Source of the DNA: an uncultured Flavobacteriales bacterium
GTDB lineage: Bacteria; Bacteroidota; Bacteroidia; Flavobacteriales; Crocinitomicaceae
Direction of reading: 5' to 3'
Length of the DNA stretch: 64,000 bases
Assembly (NCBI GenBank): GCA_946482515.1
Contig: CAMLRS010000005.1
Location: 124,001 to 188,000, forward strand
Both the position numbers and the translations under genes were made by a program. Shown piece after piece: positions 7,704-16,384 of this stretch (its first letter is position 1; the number at the start of each line of letters is the position of its first letter). The notes under the pieces were generated by a model. The model did not search any database. It saw nothing but the letters and a program-made list of their open reading frames with translations, and was not told the origin of the DNA.

Positions 7704-8507
7704 TTAAAAAAGCGCGTTATTAATCGCCGATGCATACGTCCATTGTGGTTGCTGAATGTAGTATTCGCAATCGTTGTTCAACGCGAATTCCATCATGCCA
7801 CAATTGGCTGTTTCAGCTGCATAGGCCGCCATTTTAATCGTTTGCTGAAGATCGGTTGAAGCACCGCTCTGATAATCCACACCGATTCCCATATTGACTT
7901 GCTGCACCCAGGCCGTATAGGTCTTGAACAGCGCTTCGTTGTCAGCGGCATCGTTCCAGTAAGCCATCGTATTCAGCCAGTCGAGGTCGCTGCCTGCAGC
8001 CTGGAGGATCGGTTGTTCCAGCGAAGGACGGTAAGCCGCAACCGAAAGCCTCGATATACATTGACCGCTGCTGTTGGTGGTGTTTTTCGGTCCAAGAACT
8101 GTTCTGAATTCCTGGATCAGCTCGGTAAACGTCTTGGCCCACACGTTGGACGGCATTCCCGATTCGAGATCAATATCGATGCCATTAAGTCCCCACGGGC
8201 CATCGATTGCTACGTCTTTTACATTTTGCGCAAATGCCGGAATGTCGACATCGTTCCAATGCATATTCCCGGTATCCATGAGGCTCATGAGTACTTCGGT
8301 GCCTTGCGCCTGCAGCTGTTTCACCCAGGCAATCTGTTGTTCCTGCGAATAAGCCTTGCAGAGATAATTGACATCAAGCGATTTTCCGTCGGGACCTGGA
8401 GCCGCTACGAACAGCGTCACTTTGTTAACGTAAGCAGGCGTTTCGCCGAGTGTGTTCCCGTTGGGCTGGTAGCCCATCCAATAACCATTGAAAATTTTAG
8501 TGCTCAT
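7704..8507 (-). CDS. GH18-like glycoside hydrolase without signal peptide
   Basis: This 267-aa protein looks like a family 18 glycosidase (chitinase or endo-beta-N-acetylglucosaminidase TIM barrel). The key segment LNGIDIDLES at residues 107-116 fits the DGxDxDxE motif, with the first Asp replaced by Asn and the proposed catalytic acid at E115. Other barrel landmarks are EVLMSLMD (residues 71-78) and DWLNTMAYW. No signal peptide or sorting domain is visible; translation starts MSTKIFNGYW. It would therefore stay in the cytoplasm unless exported another way. A TAnnTTTG-like element with one mismatch (GAGCTTTG) lies upstream at 8534-8541. The substrate is not predictable. Confidence 0.7.
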   Translation of the reverse strand: MSTKIFNGYWMGYQPNGNTLGETPAYVNKVTLFVAAPGPDGKSLDVNYLCKAYSQEQQIAWVKQLQAQGTEVLMSLMDTGNMHWNDVDIPAFAQNVKDVAIDGPWGLNGIDIDLESGMPSNVWAKTFTELIQEFRTVLGPKNTTNSSGQCISRLSVAAYRPSLEQPILQAAGSDLDWLNTMAYWNDAADNEALFKTYTAWVQQVNMGIGVDYQSGASTDLQQTIKMAAYAAETANCGMMEFALNNDCEYYIQQPQWTYASAINNALF

Positions 8508-8585
8508 AGTGATTCGTTTTGAAGTTATACCTCAAAGCTCCGAAAAGAGGAAGGGATATTTTTACGTAGAACTACGTGTTTTTAA

Positions 8586-8640
8586 AAATGCAGAATTCAT
8601 AATTCAGAATGCATAATTGTGAATTCTGAATTATGAATTA
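8586..8640. repeat. AT-rich palindrome
   Basis: GCAGAATTCATAATTCAGAA is mirrored by GTGAATTCTGAATTATGAATT around TGCATAA. It uses the same words as the repeat at 7646-7698 on the other side of the GH18-like gene, so that gene is bracketed by related palindromes. Confidence 0.55.
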
Positions 8641-8672
8641 AAAAAAGGTCATCCGCGAACGAATGACCCTTT
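8640..8672 (-). terminator. Terminator of the lamin-tail protein gene
   Basis: Read on the minus strand: GGTCAT, a 10-nt loop, ATGACC and then seven T. Confidence 0.75.
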
Positions 8673-8709
8673 CCTGTTTTGAACTAAAATTCAGTTGTTC
8701 AATCCGGTA

Positions 8710-10641
8710 TTAGTTGGATTTCACGATGCGAACTGTGCTCATACCGTTGTCTGTTGCAATGTTGCAAACATACGTTCCGGCAGCCAATGAAGCTGTGTTC
8801 AGCTCAATGCGCTGCTCACCGGCCTGTGCTTTCACCGCTTGTGTGAATACCACGTGTCCTGCCAGGTCTGTTACAGTGATTGCAACCATTCCTTCTTCTT
8901 TCAGATCAACAACTACAGTTGCTTTATCGTTGAACGGATTCGGGAATACTTCTGCGTTCATTGCGTCCATCTGGTTAGAAACCTGGGAAGAGCGCAGACC
9001 GCAGTTGTCGATTACCGTAATAGCATTCACAGCAACTCCGCATTCGTTGAAGCCGCAGAACGCAGCGTTTACAGACAATACAGAAGTACCGTCACCTACG
9101 CGAACCTGTGCACAGTTGTCTGTTTCAGAAATAATGGTTGTAGCTCCGGAAACAACAGCGAAATCGTAAGCAGAAGCGCCGAACGTGTGTGAACCGAGGT
9201 CAGATGTGTTGTTTACAGTCAGCGTATCCCATTCTGTAAGCAGGGTAGGGAAGCCGTAGATACCGCTCAAAGCAGGATTTACAGTAATTCCAGCGTATAC
9301 GCAAGACTTGCGGATCAACGTTTTGTCTTCTGTTCTCCATCCGAGTGTAGGGCTGGCAGAAACGGTATCTCTCCAGGCAGATCCCGGATCGTTGCCAACA
9401 GAGCCGAAGATATCAGCAACTGTGTTGGTCAGCGTGTTGTAAACAACGAGTGCATCGTCGCCGTTGAACTGGAGTGAATCCGTAAGCAGGTTCGGTGTTC
9501 CGCCCCATGCAGTAGCGTCGCGGTGAGCGACTACAAATACATCACCTTCTGCCAACGTACCTGAAAGCGGAATGTTGAATGTAGGGACGTTTGATCCGTT
9601 GTGGTAAGCACGCACGGCGTAGTTGCTCAGATCGATATCATCGCATGTTCCGTTGAACAGCTCGAGGTATTTGTTGAAACCGCTGCCCTCAACGTACTCG
9701 GAAATGATCAGGTCGCCGGTGTTTACGGCTGCACAAACCTGGATCACGGCGTCTTCGCAAGCTTCTACTTCTGTTACACAGAATTCAGGCTGCGGATAAG
9801 CCAGAACGTAAACTTCACCTGTTGTTACTTCGCAACCGTCTGCGTTGGTAACCACGGCATAGTATGTACCTGAATTTTCAACGGTAATGAAATCAGCTGT
9901 CTGACCCACTACAATACCATCCTGGTTGTACCATTGGTAGGAAGGAGTTGTGATGTTGGTTGTAGCAGCAATATCCGTTGATTCGATGCCTGCACAGAAC
10001 ACGGTGTTACCGAGGTTCGCTGCTGAAGCTTCCAGGCCGCTGCAATCTGCTGTCGAGCCGCACGTCATTTGAACGTCGTCGATGCGGAATTGCGGGTTGG
10101 CAGAAGAGCCACCTGTAAGCGTGCTGCGGAAACGTACCCACAGTGTCGAAGACAAAGCGCCGGCTGGCAACGCTACAGCACGACGGTACCACTTGGATGT
10201 TCCTGTTCCGGTTGGAGCTGCTGCGAACGAAATGGATGTCCAGGATGAACCGGCGTTAACGCTGTATTCCAGTACGAGGAAATCCGTAATGGTCGAAGCG
10301 TTGGTGCTTTTGTGCACACCGAAGATCAGTGAATCGCTTACTGAACAACCAGAAGCGTCGATGCTTTGGATCTGGAATGTTTCCAGCGACTGAACCAATA
10401 CGTTGTAGCTGCCTGAAGCACCTGTGTAGCCGGTAGAAGGTGTTGTAGTACGTACATCGGCTGTTCCGGAGTAAGTAAGATTCAGGACGCTGAAGCGGTT
10501 GTTGGCTTCGTGAACAGCGATCGTTTCCGTGCTGGCCCCTGTAGTTCCCATTGTTTCAGTGAATTGACCGTATGTGGCTGCGCTCATCAGCGTTGCGCAC
10601 ACACCCGTCAGGGTTTTCATAAGTGTGAATTTCTTTTTCAT
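8710..10641 (-). CDS. T9SS-secreted protein with lamin-tail domain
   Basis: A 643-aa exported protein. Residues 1-25 are a signal peptide (MKKKFTLMKTL, then a hydrophobic stretch ending at TYGQ). An N-terminal beta domain follows, then an Ig/SprB-like repeat around residues 215-285. A lamin-tail domain begins near residue 305 (GDLIISEYVEGSGFNKYLEL). The last 75 residues are a type A T9SS sorting domain (VFPNPFNDKATV ... LAAGTYVCNI). It should cross the outer membrane by type IX secretion and be anchored or released at the surface. Lamin-tail domains are linked to adhesion or nucleic-acid contact in bacteria, but no function is proven. It has its own promoter and terminator. Confidence 0.85.
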   Translation of the reverse strand: MKKKFTLMKTLTGVCATLMSAATYGQFTETMGTTGASTETIAVHEANNRFSVLNLTYSGTADVRTTTPSTGYTGASGSYNVLVQSLETFQIQSIDASGCSVSDSLIFGVHKSTNASTITDFLVLEYSVNAGSSWTSISFAAAPTGTGTSKWYRRAVALPAGALSSTLWVRFRSTLTGGSSANPQFRIDDVQMTCGSTADCSGLEASAANLGNTVFCAGIESTDIAATTNITTPSYQWYNQDGIVVGQTADFITVENSGTYYAVVTNADGCEVTTGEVYVLAYPQPEFCVTEVEACEDAVIQVCAAVNTGDLIISEYVEGSGFNKYLELFNGTCDDIDLSNYAVRAYHNGSNVPTFNIPLSGTLAEGDVFVVAHRDATAWGGTPNLLTDSLQFNGDDALVVYNTLTNTVADIFGSVGNDPGSAWRDTVSASPTLGWRTEDKTLIRKSCVYAGITVNPALSGIYGFPTLLTEWDTLTVNNTSDLGSHTFGASAYDFAVVSGATTIISETDNCAQVRVGDGTSVLSVNAAFCGFNECGVAVNAITVIDNCGLRSSQVSNQMDAMNAEVFPNPFNDKATVVVDLKEEGMVAITVTDLAGHVVFTQAVKAQAGEQRIELNTASLAAGTYVCNIATDNGMSTVRIVKSN

Positions 10642-10690
10642 AATGAAATGTGTTTAATGGTTTTTGTGTCGTGGTTTCATGAAACTGAAG

Positions 10691-10698
10691 CAAAGTTA
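10691..10698 (-). promoter_or_regulatory. -7 element (TAACTTTG) of the lamin-tail gene
   Basis: Perfect TAnnTTTG on the minus strand, about 49 nt before the ATG at 10641. Confidence 0.55.
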
Positions 10699-11136
10699 AA
10701 GTGCTTGATTCTGATAGGTTTGAAGGGGAATTTATCACCTCGTGAAGTTTTTGGAGATGCAATATGAGGCGCAGACTATGATGTCAGGAGAATATTGTTT
10801 TTCTGTAAAGCACAATTGACACAAGCCGTTTTCAGAGAACGACTTAGCGTATTACCGGAATATTTCATGAGGCTTCCAGTCTGACTTTTGCACTATTCTT
10901 GCGGGAGCAATTCAGCCACTGATTTTTAACAGTTTAAGTCACCCGTTTTGTGGGAAAAGCATACAGCTTCTTACGGTTTAACAATTTTCCCTCACCGGAT
11001 CGACTTCAAGACTTTAGAATTTCAGGACATCAGGACTTTAAGAGGGATGTTTGATTTTGGATTTTTAATGTTGAATCATAAAGGGAGAAGACCGAACGAC
11101 CGGAGACTGAAGACCAAGTTGAAGAGTTATTGAATT

Positions 11137-11172
11137 CCCAACTTCCAACTAGCAACTTCCAACTTCCAACTA
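11137..11172. repeat. Short tandem repeat of an AACTTCCAACT word
   Basis: Four close copies of a 7-9-bp word (CCAACTT / CCAACTA / GCAACTT) run directly into the promoter at 11178. This is low-complexity intergenic DNA with no coding potential. Confidence 0.6.
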
Positions 11173-11177
11173 ATAAC

Positions 11178-11185
11178 TATCTTTG
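11178..11185 (+). promoter_or_regulatory. -7 element (TATCTTTG)
   Basis: Perfect TAnnTTTG, 18 nt before the GTG start at 11204. Confidence 0.55.
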
Positions 11186-11203
11186 CACCCTTAAACAAAC
11201 AAG

Positions 11204-12631
11204 GTGGTACACAGAGGCGAGCTCATCGAAGTAACAATTGCAGACATGGCATTCGGCGGACAAGGAATTGCCCGTTTGTCTTCCGAGACAGGCGATTTCG
11301 TATTGTTTGTCGAAAACACATTTCCCGGGCAGCGCGTTCGGGCGAAAGTGGAAAAGAAGAAAAAACGCTATGCCGAGTGCAAGCTCATGGAAGTGCTGGA
11401 ACGCTCGCCGCAGGAAATTCAGCTGCCGTACCAGGAAATCTCCGGGGCGCCTTATTTGTTCGTACCAACTGATATTCAGCAGGACTATAAAAAGAAAACA
11501 ACGCTCGACGTTTACCGCCGTATCGGTCGCATTGCGAATGTCGAAGACCTGTTCGACGAGTTTATTGCTTCGCCGGAGCAGTTTTTCTATCGCAACAAGA
11601 TGGAATACAGCTTTTCGTGCATCGAGCACGTTCCGGAAACAGGCGAGGAGATCGACAACGCATTTGCATTGGGGTTCAAACGTCGTGGAACGTGGTGGAA
11701 AGTCGAAAACCTGAATCGTCCGAGCGGTTTGTTCGACGAGCAATGGGAAGCCCTGCTGCCGGAATTGCGGGCCTTGCTGCAATCGTTCAACCTGCCGGCC
11801 TGGCATCCGCCGCGGAAAGAAGGTTTTTTCCGACATATCGTCGTAAGAAAGTCCTTCGACCAGGATCAATTGCTGATCCACTTCGTAACGAGCTCTGAAG
11901 GTGTTAAGCAATTCGATACCGATAAAGTCGTCGCGTTCCTGAAAGAACGTCTGGGTAATCGCCTGGCGGGCATCTGGCACACGATCAACGACAACGTAGC
12001 CGACCGGGCGAAGATCGAGAACGGTTTTTCGCGTCTGTTGACCGGAAATGCTGTCGTGGTTGAAAAAATGCTTGGACTTTCGTTCGAGATCAGCATGGAA
12101 AGCTTTTTCCAGACCAACCCGAAGAGCGCCGAGCGCTTGTATACCAAAGCCATTGATTATGTTTGCGAGAATGCCAAAGACGGCGGCGTGATCATGGACT
12201 TGTTCTGCGGAACGGGAACCATCGGTCAGCTGATCGCGCAGCGCGTCAATGCGGGCGAAATTATCGGCGTGGATATCGTGGAAGAAGCGATCGAAGATGC
12301 CAAGCGCAACGCGAAGATCAATAAGCTCGAGCATTTACATTTCTTTGCCGCCGACGTTGGGAAATTCCTTTCCCTGCACCCGGAATACCGCGGCCGTATC
12401 GATACAATTGTATTAGATCCGCCACGTGCCGGTATTGCCCCGAAAACGCTTCAGAAAGTCATGGATATCGGCGCAAAACACATCGTTTACATTTCCTGTA
12501 ATCCTGCCACGCAGGCGCGTGATGCCGAAACGCTCGAACAAGCGGGCTATCATATGCAGAAATTGTCGCTGGTAGATCAGTTCCCGCATACGAGCCATAT
12601 TGAGGCAATTGCCGTCTTTCAGAAATTATAA
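11204..12631 (+). CDS. rlmD: TrmA/RlmD-family RNA (uracil-5-)-methyltransferase
   Basis: A 475-aa SAM-dependent RNA methyltransferase that makes 5-methyluridine, probably in 23S rRNA. Residues 1-60 form a TRAM RNA-binding domain (EVTIADMAFGGQGIARL). The catalytic domain has the SAM motif DLFCGTGTIGQ (about residue 330), LDPPRAG, and the nucleophile region SCNPATQARD. The four-cysteine Fe-S cluster of E. coli RlmD is not evident. In many Bacteroidota genomes this family is annotated rlmD, but the exact target (RlmD, RlmCD or TrmA-like) cannot be fixed from sequence. The start is GTG at 11204; no in-frame ATG fits better with the promoter 18 nt upstream. Confidence 0.88.
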   Translation: MVHRGELIEVTIADMAFGGQGIARLSSETGDFVLFVENTFPGQRVRAKVEKKKKRYAECKLMEVLERSPQEIQLPYQEISGAPYLFVPTDIQQDYKKKTTLDVYRRIGRIANVEDLFDEFIASPEQFFYRNKMEYSFSCIEHVPETGEEIDNAFALGFKRRGTWWKVENLNRPSGLFDEQWEALLPELRALLQSFNLPAWHPPRKEGFFRHIVVRKSFDQDQLLIHFVTSSEGVKQFDTDKVVAFLKERLGNRLAGIWHTINDNVADRAKIENGFSRLLTGNAVVVEKMLGLSFEISMESFFQTNPKSAERLYTKAIDYVCENAKDGGVIMDLFCGTGTIGQLIAQRVNAGEIIGVDIVEEAIEDAKRNAKINKLEHLHFFAADVGKFLSLHPEYRGRIDTIVLDPPRAGIAPKTLQKVMDIGAKHIVYISCNPATQARDAETLEQAGYHMQKLSLVDQFPHTSHIEAIAVFQKL

Positions 12632-12634
12632 GTT

Positions 12635-12692
12635 ATCAATTATGAATTATCAAGGGAATCTTCATAATTTATAATTCATCATTGATAATTAG
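12635..12692. repeat. AT-rich palindrome between convergent genes
   Basis: TTATCAATTATGAATTATCA is answered by TTTATAATTCATCATTGATAATT after a short loop. It lies between convergent genes and may serve both as terminator. Confidence 0.5.
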
Positions 12693-12700
12693 CGCAAGCG

Positions 12701-14095
12701 CTATTTCCCTTTCGCTTTAATCACAATCAAAATCGTATACAACATGATTTTCATGTCGAGTGCGATGGAACGGTTGCGCAGGTAGAGCAGATCGTATTTC
12801 ATGCGCTGAAGCATTTGTTCCACGTTTTCCGCATAGCCGTATTTCACCTGTCCCCAGGACGTAATGCCCGGACGAACGCGGGTGAGCTCGAGGAATTGCG
12901 GTTCCACCTGTGAGATCTGATCGATGTAGAACTGACGTTCCGGGCGCGGGCCAACCAGCGACATATCGCCGATCAGTACGTTGAAAAACTGCGGGAATTC
13001 ATCCAGCCGCGATTTGCGCATGAAACGCCCCAGTGGTGTGATCCTTGGATCGTGGGAGCTGGAAAGCTGCGGACCTTCTTTTTCAGCATCCACATACATC
13101 GTTCGGAACTTGATGATGCGGAATGTTTTCCCGTGCATGCCGATGCGCTCCTGGAAGAAGAATACCGGGCCTTTGGACGAGCATTTTACGGCGATGGCGA
13201 GGAAGATGTAGAGCGGAATGAACAGGATCAGCGCGATAAACGACAATAATACGTCCATGAGGCGCTTGATGAACTGCTGCCACAGCGGCATGACTTCCGC
13301 GTTGACTTCCATCAGCAGTGCGCCAAAGATGTTGTTCAGCTTCACCGATCCGGAAAGGATGTCGTACATATCGGGCAGGATCTTGATCGAGATGTTTTTG
13401 CCGCTGATGCGCGAGATAATGCTGCGCAGACGTTCGTGTTCGGTGCTTTCCAGCGCAATGATCACTTCTTCGATCTGGTGTTCTTCGAGCACGCGTTCCA
13501 GCTTATCAACATGGCCTAAATAAGGCAGCTTGTCTTCCAGCAGCTTATCGATGCCGTTGAGGTTGATGAATCCTACGAATTGCGTTCCGCCGCTTTTCGG
13601 AAGGTTCATGATCTCGTTGTAAATGCCCACCGCTTTTTCGGAACCACCAATGAGCAAGGTACGGAAACCGTCTTTTTGCGAATGGATCCGGGCGACCTGG
13701 ATACTGGTGAAGACCAGACGTGTGGTGATCGTAAACCCGAAGTGAACGAGCGAGAGGAACAGCAGCGACTGGTAATAAGCGCGGTAGCTCGTAACCTCAT
13801 CGTCGATCAGCAATAAGAAAAACAGGATGACCGACCCGAAAATGGTGGCAAAAGCAGTGTGTGAAATGACTTTGATGCGGTACAGTCTGCGGATATCGCT
13901 GTACGTTCCCTGGACAGCGTAGAGCATGAGCCAGAGCAAGGGAACGAAAGCAATTCCGTAAAGAAAAGTCTCGTTAATGTGGAACGTTTTCCCTTCAATA
14001 CTGGTCGTACGGTAATAGTAGAACAGCGCCCACGACAAAGCTGCTGTCAGCCAGTCAAATAGAATGAAAAGAAAGCGGATAAACGGACCTCGCAT
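12701..14095 (-). CDS. Polyprenyl glycosylphosphotransferase (WcaJ/PglC-type)
   Basis: A 464-aa initiating sugar-phosphate transferase for exopolysaccharide or O-antigen. Residues 1-130 hold four to five membrane helices, residues 145-240 a Rossmann-like CoA-binding/NAD-like domain (TLLIGGSEKAVGIY), and residues 270-464 the catalytic bacterial sugar transferase domain. The last has a membrane re-entrant helix, then FQERIGMHGKTFRIIKFRTM, RKSRLDEFPQFFNVL and GDMSLVGPRPE. It transfers a hexose-1-phosphate to undecaprenyl phosphate at the inner membrane. It sits 6 nt after a lipoprotein gene and is third in a minus-strand set with a sugar-type oxidoreductase. Confidence 0.92.
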   Translation of the reverse strand: MRGPFIRFLFILFDWLTAALSWALFYYYRTTSIEGKTFHINETFLYGIAFVPLLWLMLYAVQGTYSDIRRLYRIKVISHTAFATIFGSVILFFLLLIDDEVTSYRAYYQSLLFLSLVHFGFTITTRLVFTSIQVARIHSQKDGFRTLLIGGSEKAVGIYNEIMNLPKSGGTQFVGFINLNGIDKLLEDKLPYLGHVDKLERVLEEHQIEEVIIALESTEHERLRSIISRISGKNISIKILPDMYDILSGSVKLNNIFGALLMEVNAEVMPLWQQFIKRLMDVLLSFIALILFIPLYIFLAIAVKCSSKGPVFFFQERIGMHGKTFRIIKFRTMYVDAEKEGPQLSSSHDPRITPLGRFMRKSRLDEFPQFFNVLIGDMSLVGPRPERQFYIDQISQVEPQFLELTRVRPGITSWGQVKYGYAENVEQMLQRMKYDLLYLRNRSIALDMKIMLYTILIVIKAKGK

Positions 14096-14101
14096 TGACT
14101 A

Positions 14102-14968
14102 TTACATATAAACTACCCGGATGTTATCAATATAAATGTCGGAGGAGGATTTCCCGCCATCGATCACGGTGCTGAAATAGTGCTTGAAGTAGTTGGCATT
14201 GACGTTATAAGAAACCAGCTCGCGCAGATCGATGTAAATCTTCTTCCAGATCATGCCGGAAGTGCTTTGCGGGTTCAGGGCAATATTGGGGTGATCTGTC
14301 ATACCAGTAGACGCAAAGGCCTGTAAACCGGTCATGAGGCTGTTGTCGTTGCGGTAATCGATTTCGAGATACACTTCAGCTCCGCCACCCGGAAGGTGCA
14401 TTTCTCCTGCTGTGGAAGCCACCCAAAGCGAATCGCTCGTAGTGAGGTGCACGTGACCGTAAAAACCTGTCAATGCAATGGACGCGTTGTTTTCACGCAT
14501 GAGTGTGGCATTGGATTCGGGATGCGGATCGAGCTTGATCGAAGGATCGGCAAAATCTTCCAGCCAGAAATGACATTCGGTGAGGTAATACGTTGTTGGA
14601 TTGATGTCGTAGGATTGCCCTGCTTCCAGGTCCATGATCACCTCGTAAGGCTTGCAGAACGGGTAAATCTTCTTGGTTTCGCCGATTCCGTTGTTGCGAA
14701 CGGTAGGGTAGATGCGCACGCTTTTGGCGCTGCCCGAAATCAGGACGGGAATGGTGCAGGGAACTTCAAAAACGCCGATCAGCTTGTTGTCGACGTAAAC
14801 CCATGCATCGGTAAAGTTGTGTGTGATATCACCCGGATCTTCTGCTGTCGGGTCGGTATTTTCCTGCAGCTGCCATGCGTTGATCTTCAACCAGATTGGT
14901 TTCGGATTATTGCGTACACAAGCTGAAAACAGGAATGCCAGCAGAATAAGTAGCGTAAAATGCCTCAT
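14102..14968 (-). CDS. Lipoprotein of unknown function
   Basis: A 288-aa lipoprotein. The signal peptide MRHFTLLILLAFLFSAC has a lipobox ending at C17. The mature part is beta-rich and carries an N-terminal repeat-like segment about oligomer or binding surfaces; I do not recognise the family. The ATG at 14968 is preferred over the longer frame from 15001 because a perfect -7 element (TAACTTTG, minus strand 15006-14999) covers the longer start. It lies between an oxidoreductase and a polyprenyl sugar transferase, suggesting a role in surface polysaccharide, though this is inference. Confidence 0.7.
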   Translation of the reverse strand: MRHFTLLILLAFLFSACVRNNPKPIWLKINAWQLQENTDPTAEDPGDITHNFTDAWVYVDNKLIGVFEVPCTIPVLISGSAKSVRIYPTVRNNGIGETKKIYPFCKPYEVIMDLEAGQSYDINPTTYYLTECHFWLEDFADPSIKLDPHPESNATLMRENNASIALTGFYGHVHLTTSDSLWVASTAGEMHLPGGGAEVYLEIDYRNDNSLMTGLQAFASTGMTDHPNIALNPQSTSGMIWKKIYIDLRELVSYNVNANYFKHYFSTVIDGGKSSSDIYIDNIRVVYM

Positions 14969-14998
14969 AATGAAATTTCCGAGTACTCTTTTCAAACG

Positions 14999-15006
14999 CA
15001 AAGTTA
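14999..15006 (-). promoter_or_regulatory. -7 element (TAACTTTG) inside the oxidoreductase 3' gap
   Basis: Perfect TAnnTTTG on the minus strand, 30 nt before the lipoprotein ATG at 14968. It shows that the lipoprotein and sugar transferase genes can be transcribed apart from the oxidoreductase gene. Confidence 0.5.
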
Positions 15007-15008
15007 GC

Positions 15009-16001
15009 TTAAATATTGTCGAAAGTCCCGGGACCAGTCATTTTGAGCTTATGCATGATCTGAACGGCCAGTTTCATTGAGCGAAAGCCATCTTCTATAC
15101 TAACATCCGGTGGATTACCGGTTTTGATGGCGTTGGCAAACGAGCGGAGCTCCTGTTCGATCGCATTGGTTTCGTTAACGGCAGGTCGTTCAATGTAGAA
15201 CGGCTTGATGCTGTCGCCGATGCCCAGGTCGAATTTCTGGAAACGGTCCGATTGGTTGGTATCGTTCTGGTGAATGATCTCCGCATCTTTTTTGAGGAAA
15301 TCAATGGAAATGTAAGCGTTTCGCTGGAAGATCCGCGTTTTGCGCATGTTGTTCTGGGAAATGCGCGAAGCTGTGAGGTTGGCCACGCAGCCGTTGTCAA
15401 ATTCGATGCGGGCGTTGGCAATATCCGGATTGTCGCTCACCACCGCCACGCCATTGGCTGCCACGCGCTTGATGTTCGATTTCACCACGCTCAGCACGAT
15501 GTCGATATCGTGGATCATGAGATCGAGTACGACTGAAACATCCGTTCCGCGCGGATTGTACTGCGCCAGGCGGTGGATTTCAATGAACATCGGGTGATCG
15601 ATATACGGCAATGCGCTTACGAACGCCGGATTGTAGCGCTCAACGTGCCCGACCTGTACCTGAACGCCCGCTTCGGAAGCCAGCTTCATGAGAATTTTAG
15701 CTTCTTCGGGTGTTTGCGTAACAGGCTTCTCAACGAAAACGTGCTTGCTTTTCTTGATGGCTTCGGAAGCGATTTCGAAATGGGCGAACGTTGGCGCAAC
15801 GATATCCACGCAATCAACGGCATCAATGAGCTCCCCGATTGTTTCGAACCGCTTCACGGATGCGTTCCCGGCCACAAAATCGGCTGCTGCATCGGAAGGA
15901 TCGTAAAAGCCGACCACTTCATACAGATCAGTCAGCTGCTGTAAGATCCGAAGATGTATTTTCCCCAAGTGTCCGACTCCAAAAACGCCAACCTTCAACA
16001 T
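15009..16001 (-). CDS. Gfo/Idh/MocA-family oxidoreductase
   Basis: A 330-aa NAD(P)-dependent oxidoreductase. The Rossmann fold opens the protein (KVGVFGVGHLGKIHLRIL). The EKP motif (HVFVEKPVTQTPEEA) lies near residue 90, and the C-terminal substrate domain has HDIDIVLSVV. Members act on sugars, inositol or nucleotide sugars. With a polyprenyl sugar-phosphate transferase two genes downstream, a nucleotide-sugar substrate is plausible but unproven. Confidence 0.88.
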   Translation of the reverse strand: MLKVGVFGVGHLGKIHLRILQQLTDLYEVVGFYDPSDAAADFVAGNASVKRFETIGELIDAVDCVDIVAPTFAHFEIASEAIKKSKHVFVEKPVTQTPEEAKILMKLASEAGVQVQVGHVERYNPAFVSALPYIDHPMFIEIHRLAQYNPRGTDVSVVLDLMIHDIDIVLSVVKSNIKRVAANGVAVVSDNPDIANARIEFDNGCVANLTASRISQNNMRKTRIFQRNAYISIDFLKKDAEIIHQNDTNQSDRFQKFDLGIGDSIKPFYIERPAVNETNAIEQELRSFANAIKTGNPPDVSIEDGFRSMKLAVQIMHKLKMTGPGTFDNI

Positions 16002-16020
16002 AGTATGAATTTCTTGCTTA

Positions 16021-16028
16021 CAAAGTTA
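16021..16028 (-). promoter_or_regulatory. -7 element (TAACTTTG) of the oxidoreductase gene
   Basis: Perfect TAnnTTTG on the minus strand, 19 nt before the ATG at 16001. Confidence 0.6.
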
Positions 16029-16090
16029 GAGGAATGCACACAGCTGCGACGTGAGGGCACGGGCATTTTTCAACAGGGCAATGAACAATT

Positions 16091-16368
16091 GATGTTGGAT
16101 TTTGGATGCTTGATTTTTGATGAGTGTTATAGATTGAAATGCTTTTTAACAATAATCAATTTGATAACTGGTTTACCGCAAAGTCGCAATGTACGCAAAG
16201 GCTCTGTTCCTGTAAGAATGTTTTGGGCTAGCTGAGCATCATGGCAAAGTCATGATCTGATCATCTTTGTTTTACGTTGATGAGAAAAATACTCTGCGAA
16301 CTTAGCGTCTTTGCGATGAATTATTTCAGCAATAAAATTGCTTTAAGAAGCATCCAAAATCCAACATC
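16091..16368. repeat. MITE-like unit with perfect 19-bp inverted ends
   Basis: GATGTTGGATTTTGGATGC at 16091-16109 is the exact reverse complement of 16350-16368. Nested inside, a CCGCAAAGTCGCAA word (about 16175-16200) faces its inverse GCGTCTTTGCGA (about 16305-16316). The outer word recurs at 48484-48556, 56977-57046 and near 11050. No transposase gene is present. Confidence 0.6.
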
Positions 16369-16384
16369 AACCATCAAAAATCGC

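Larger units (their letters stand above)
10642..11203. other. 560-bp intergenic region, repeat words only
   Basis: No supported gene. The region holds the minus-strand promoter at 10691-10698; diverged copies of the TTTGATTTTGGAT word (about 11048-11075) and of a CAGGACATCAGGACTTTAA word (about 11024-11042, also near 57600); a tandem CCAACTTCCAACTAGCAACT repeat at 11137-11172; and the promoter of the methyltransferase gene at 11178. Confidence 0.6.
16002..16384. other. 380-bp intergenic region filled by a nested inverted-repeat unit
   Basis: No gene is supported. It contains the oxidoreductase promoter (16021-16028, minus strand) and a repeat unit at 16091-16368. Confidence 0.65.

Noticed and set aside
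10948..11133. 61-aa plus-strand ORF in the gap before the RNA methyltransferase gene
   Set aside because: It runs through repeat words (TTTGATTTTGGAT) and ends in low-complexity sequence. No promoter or family supports it.
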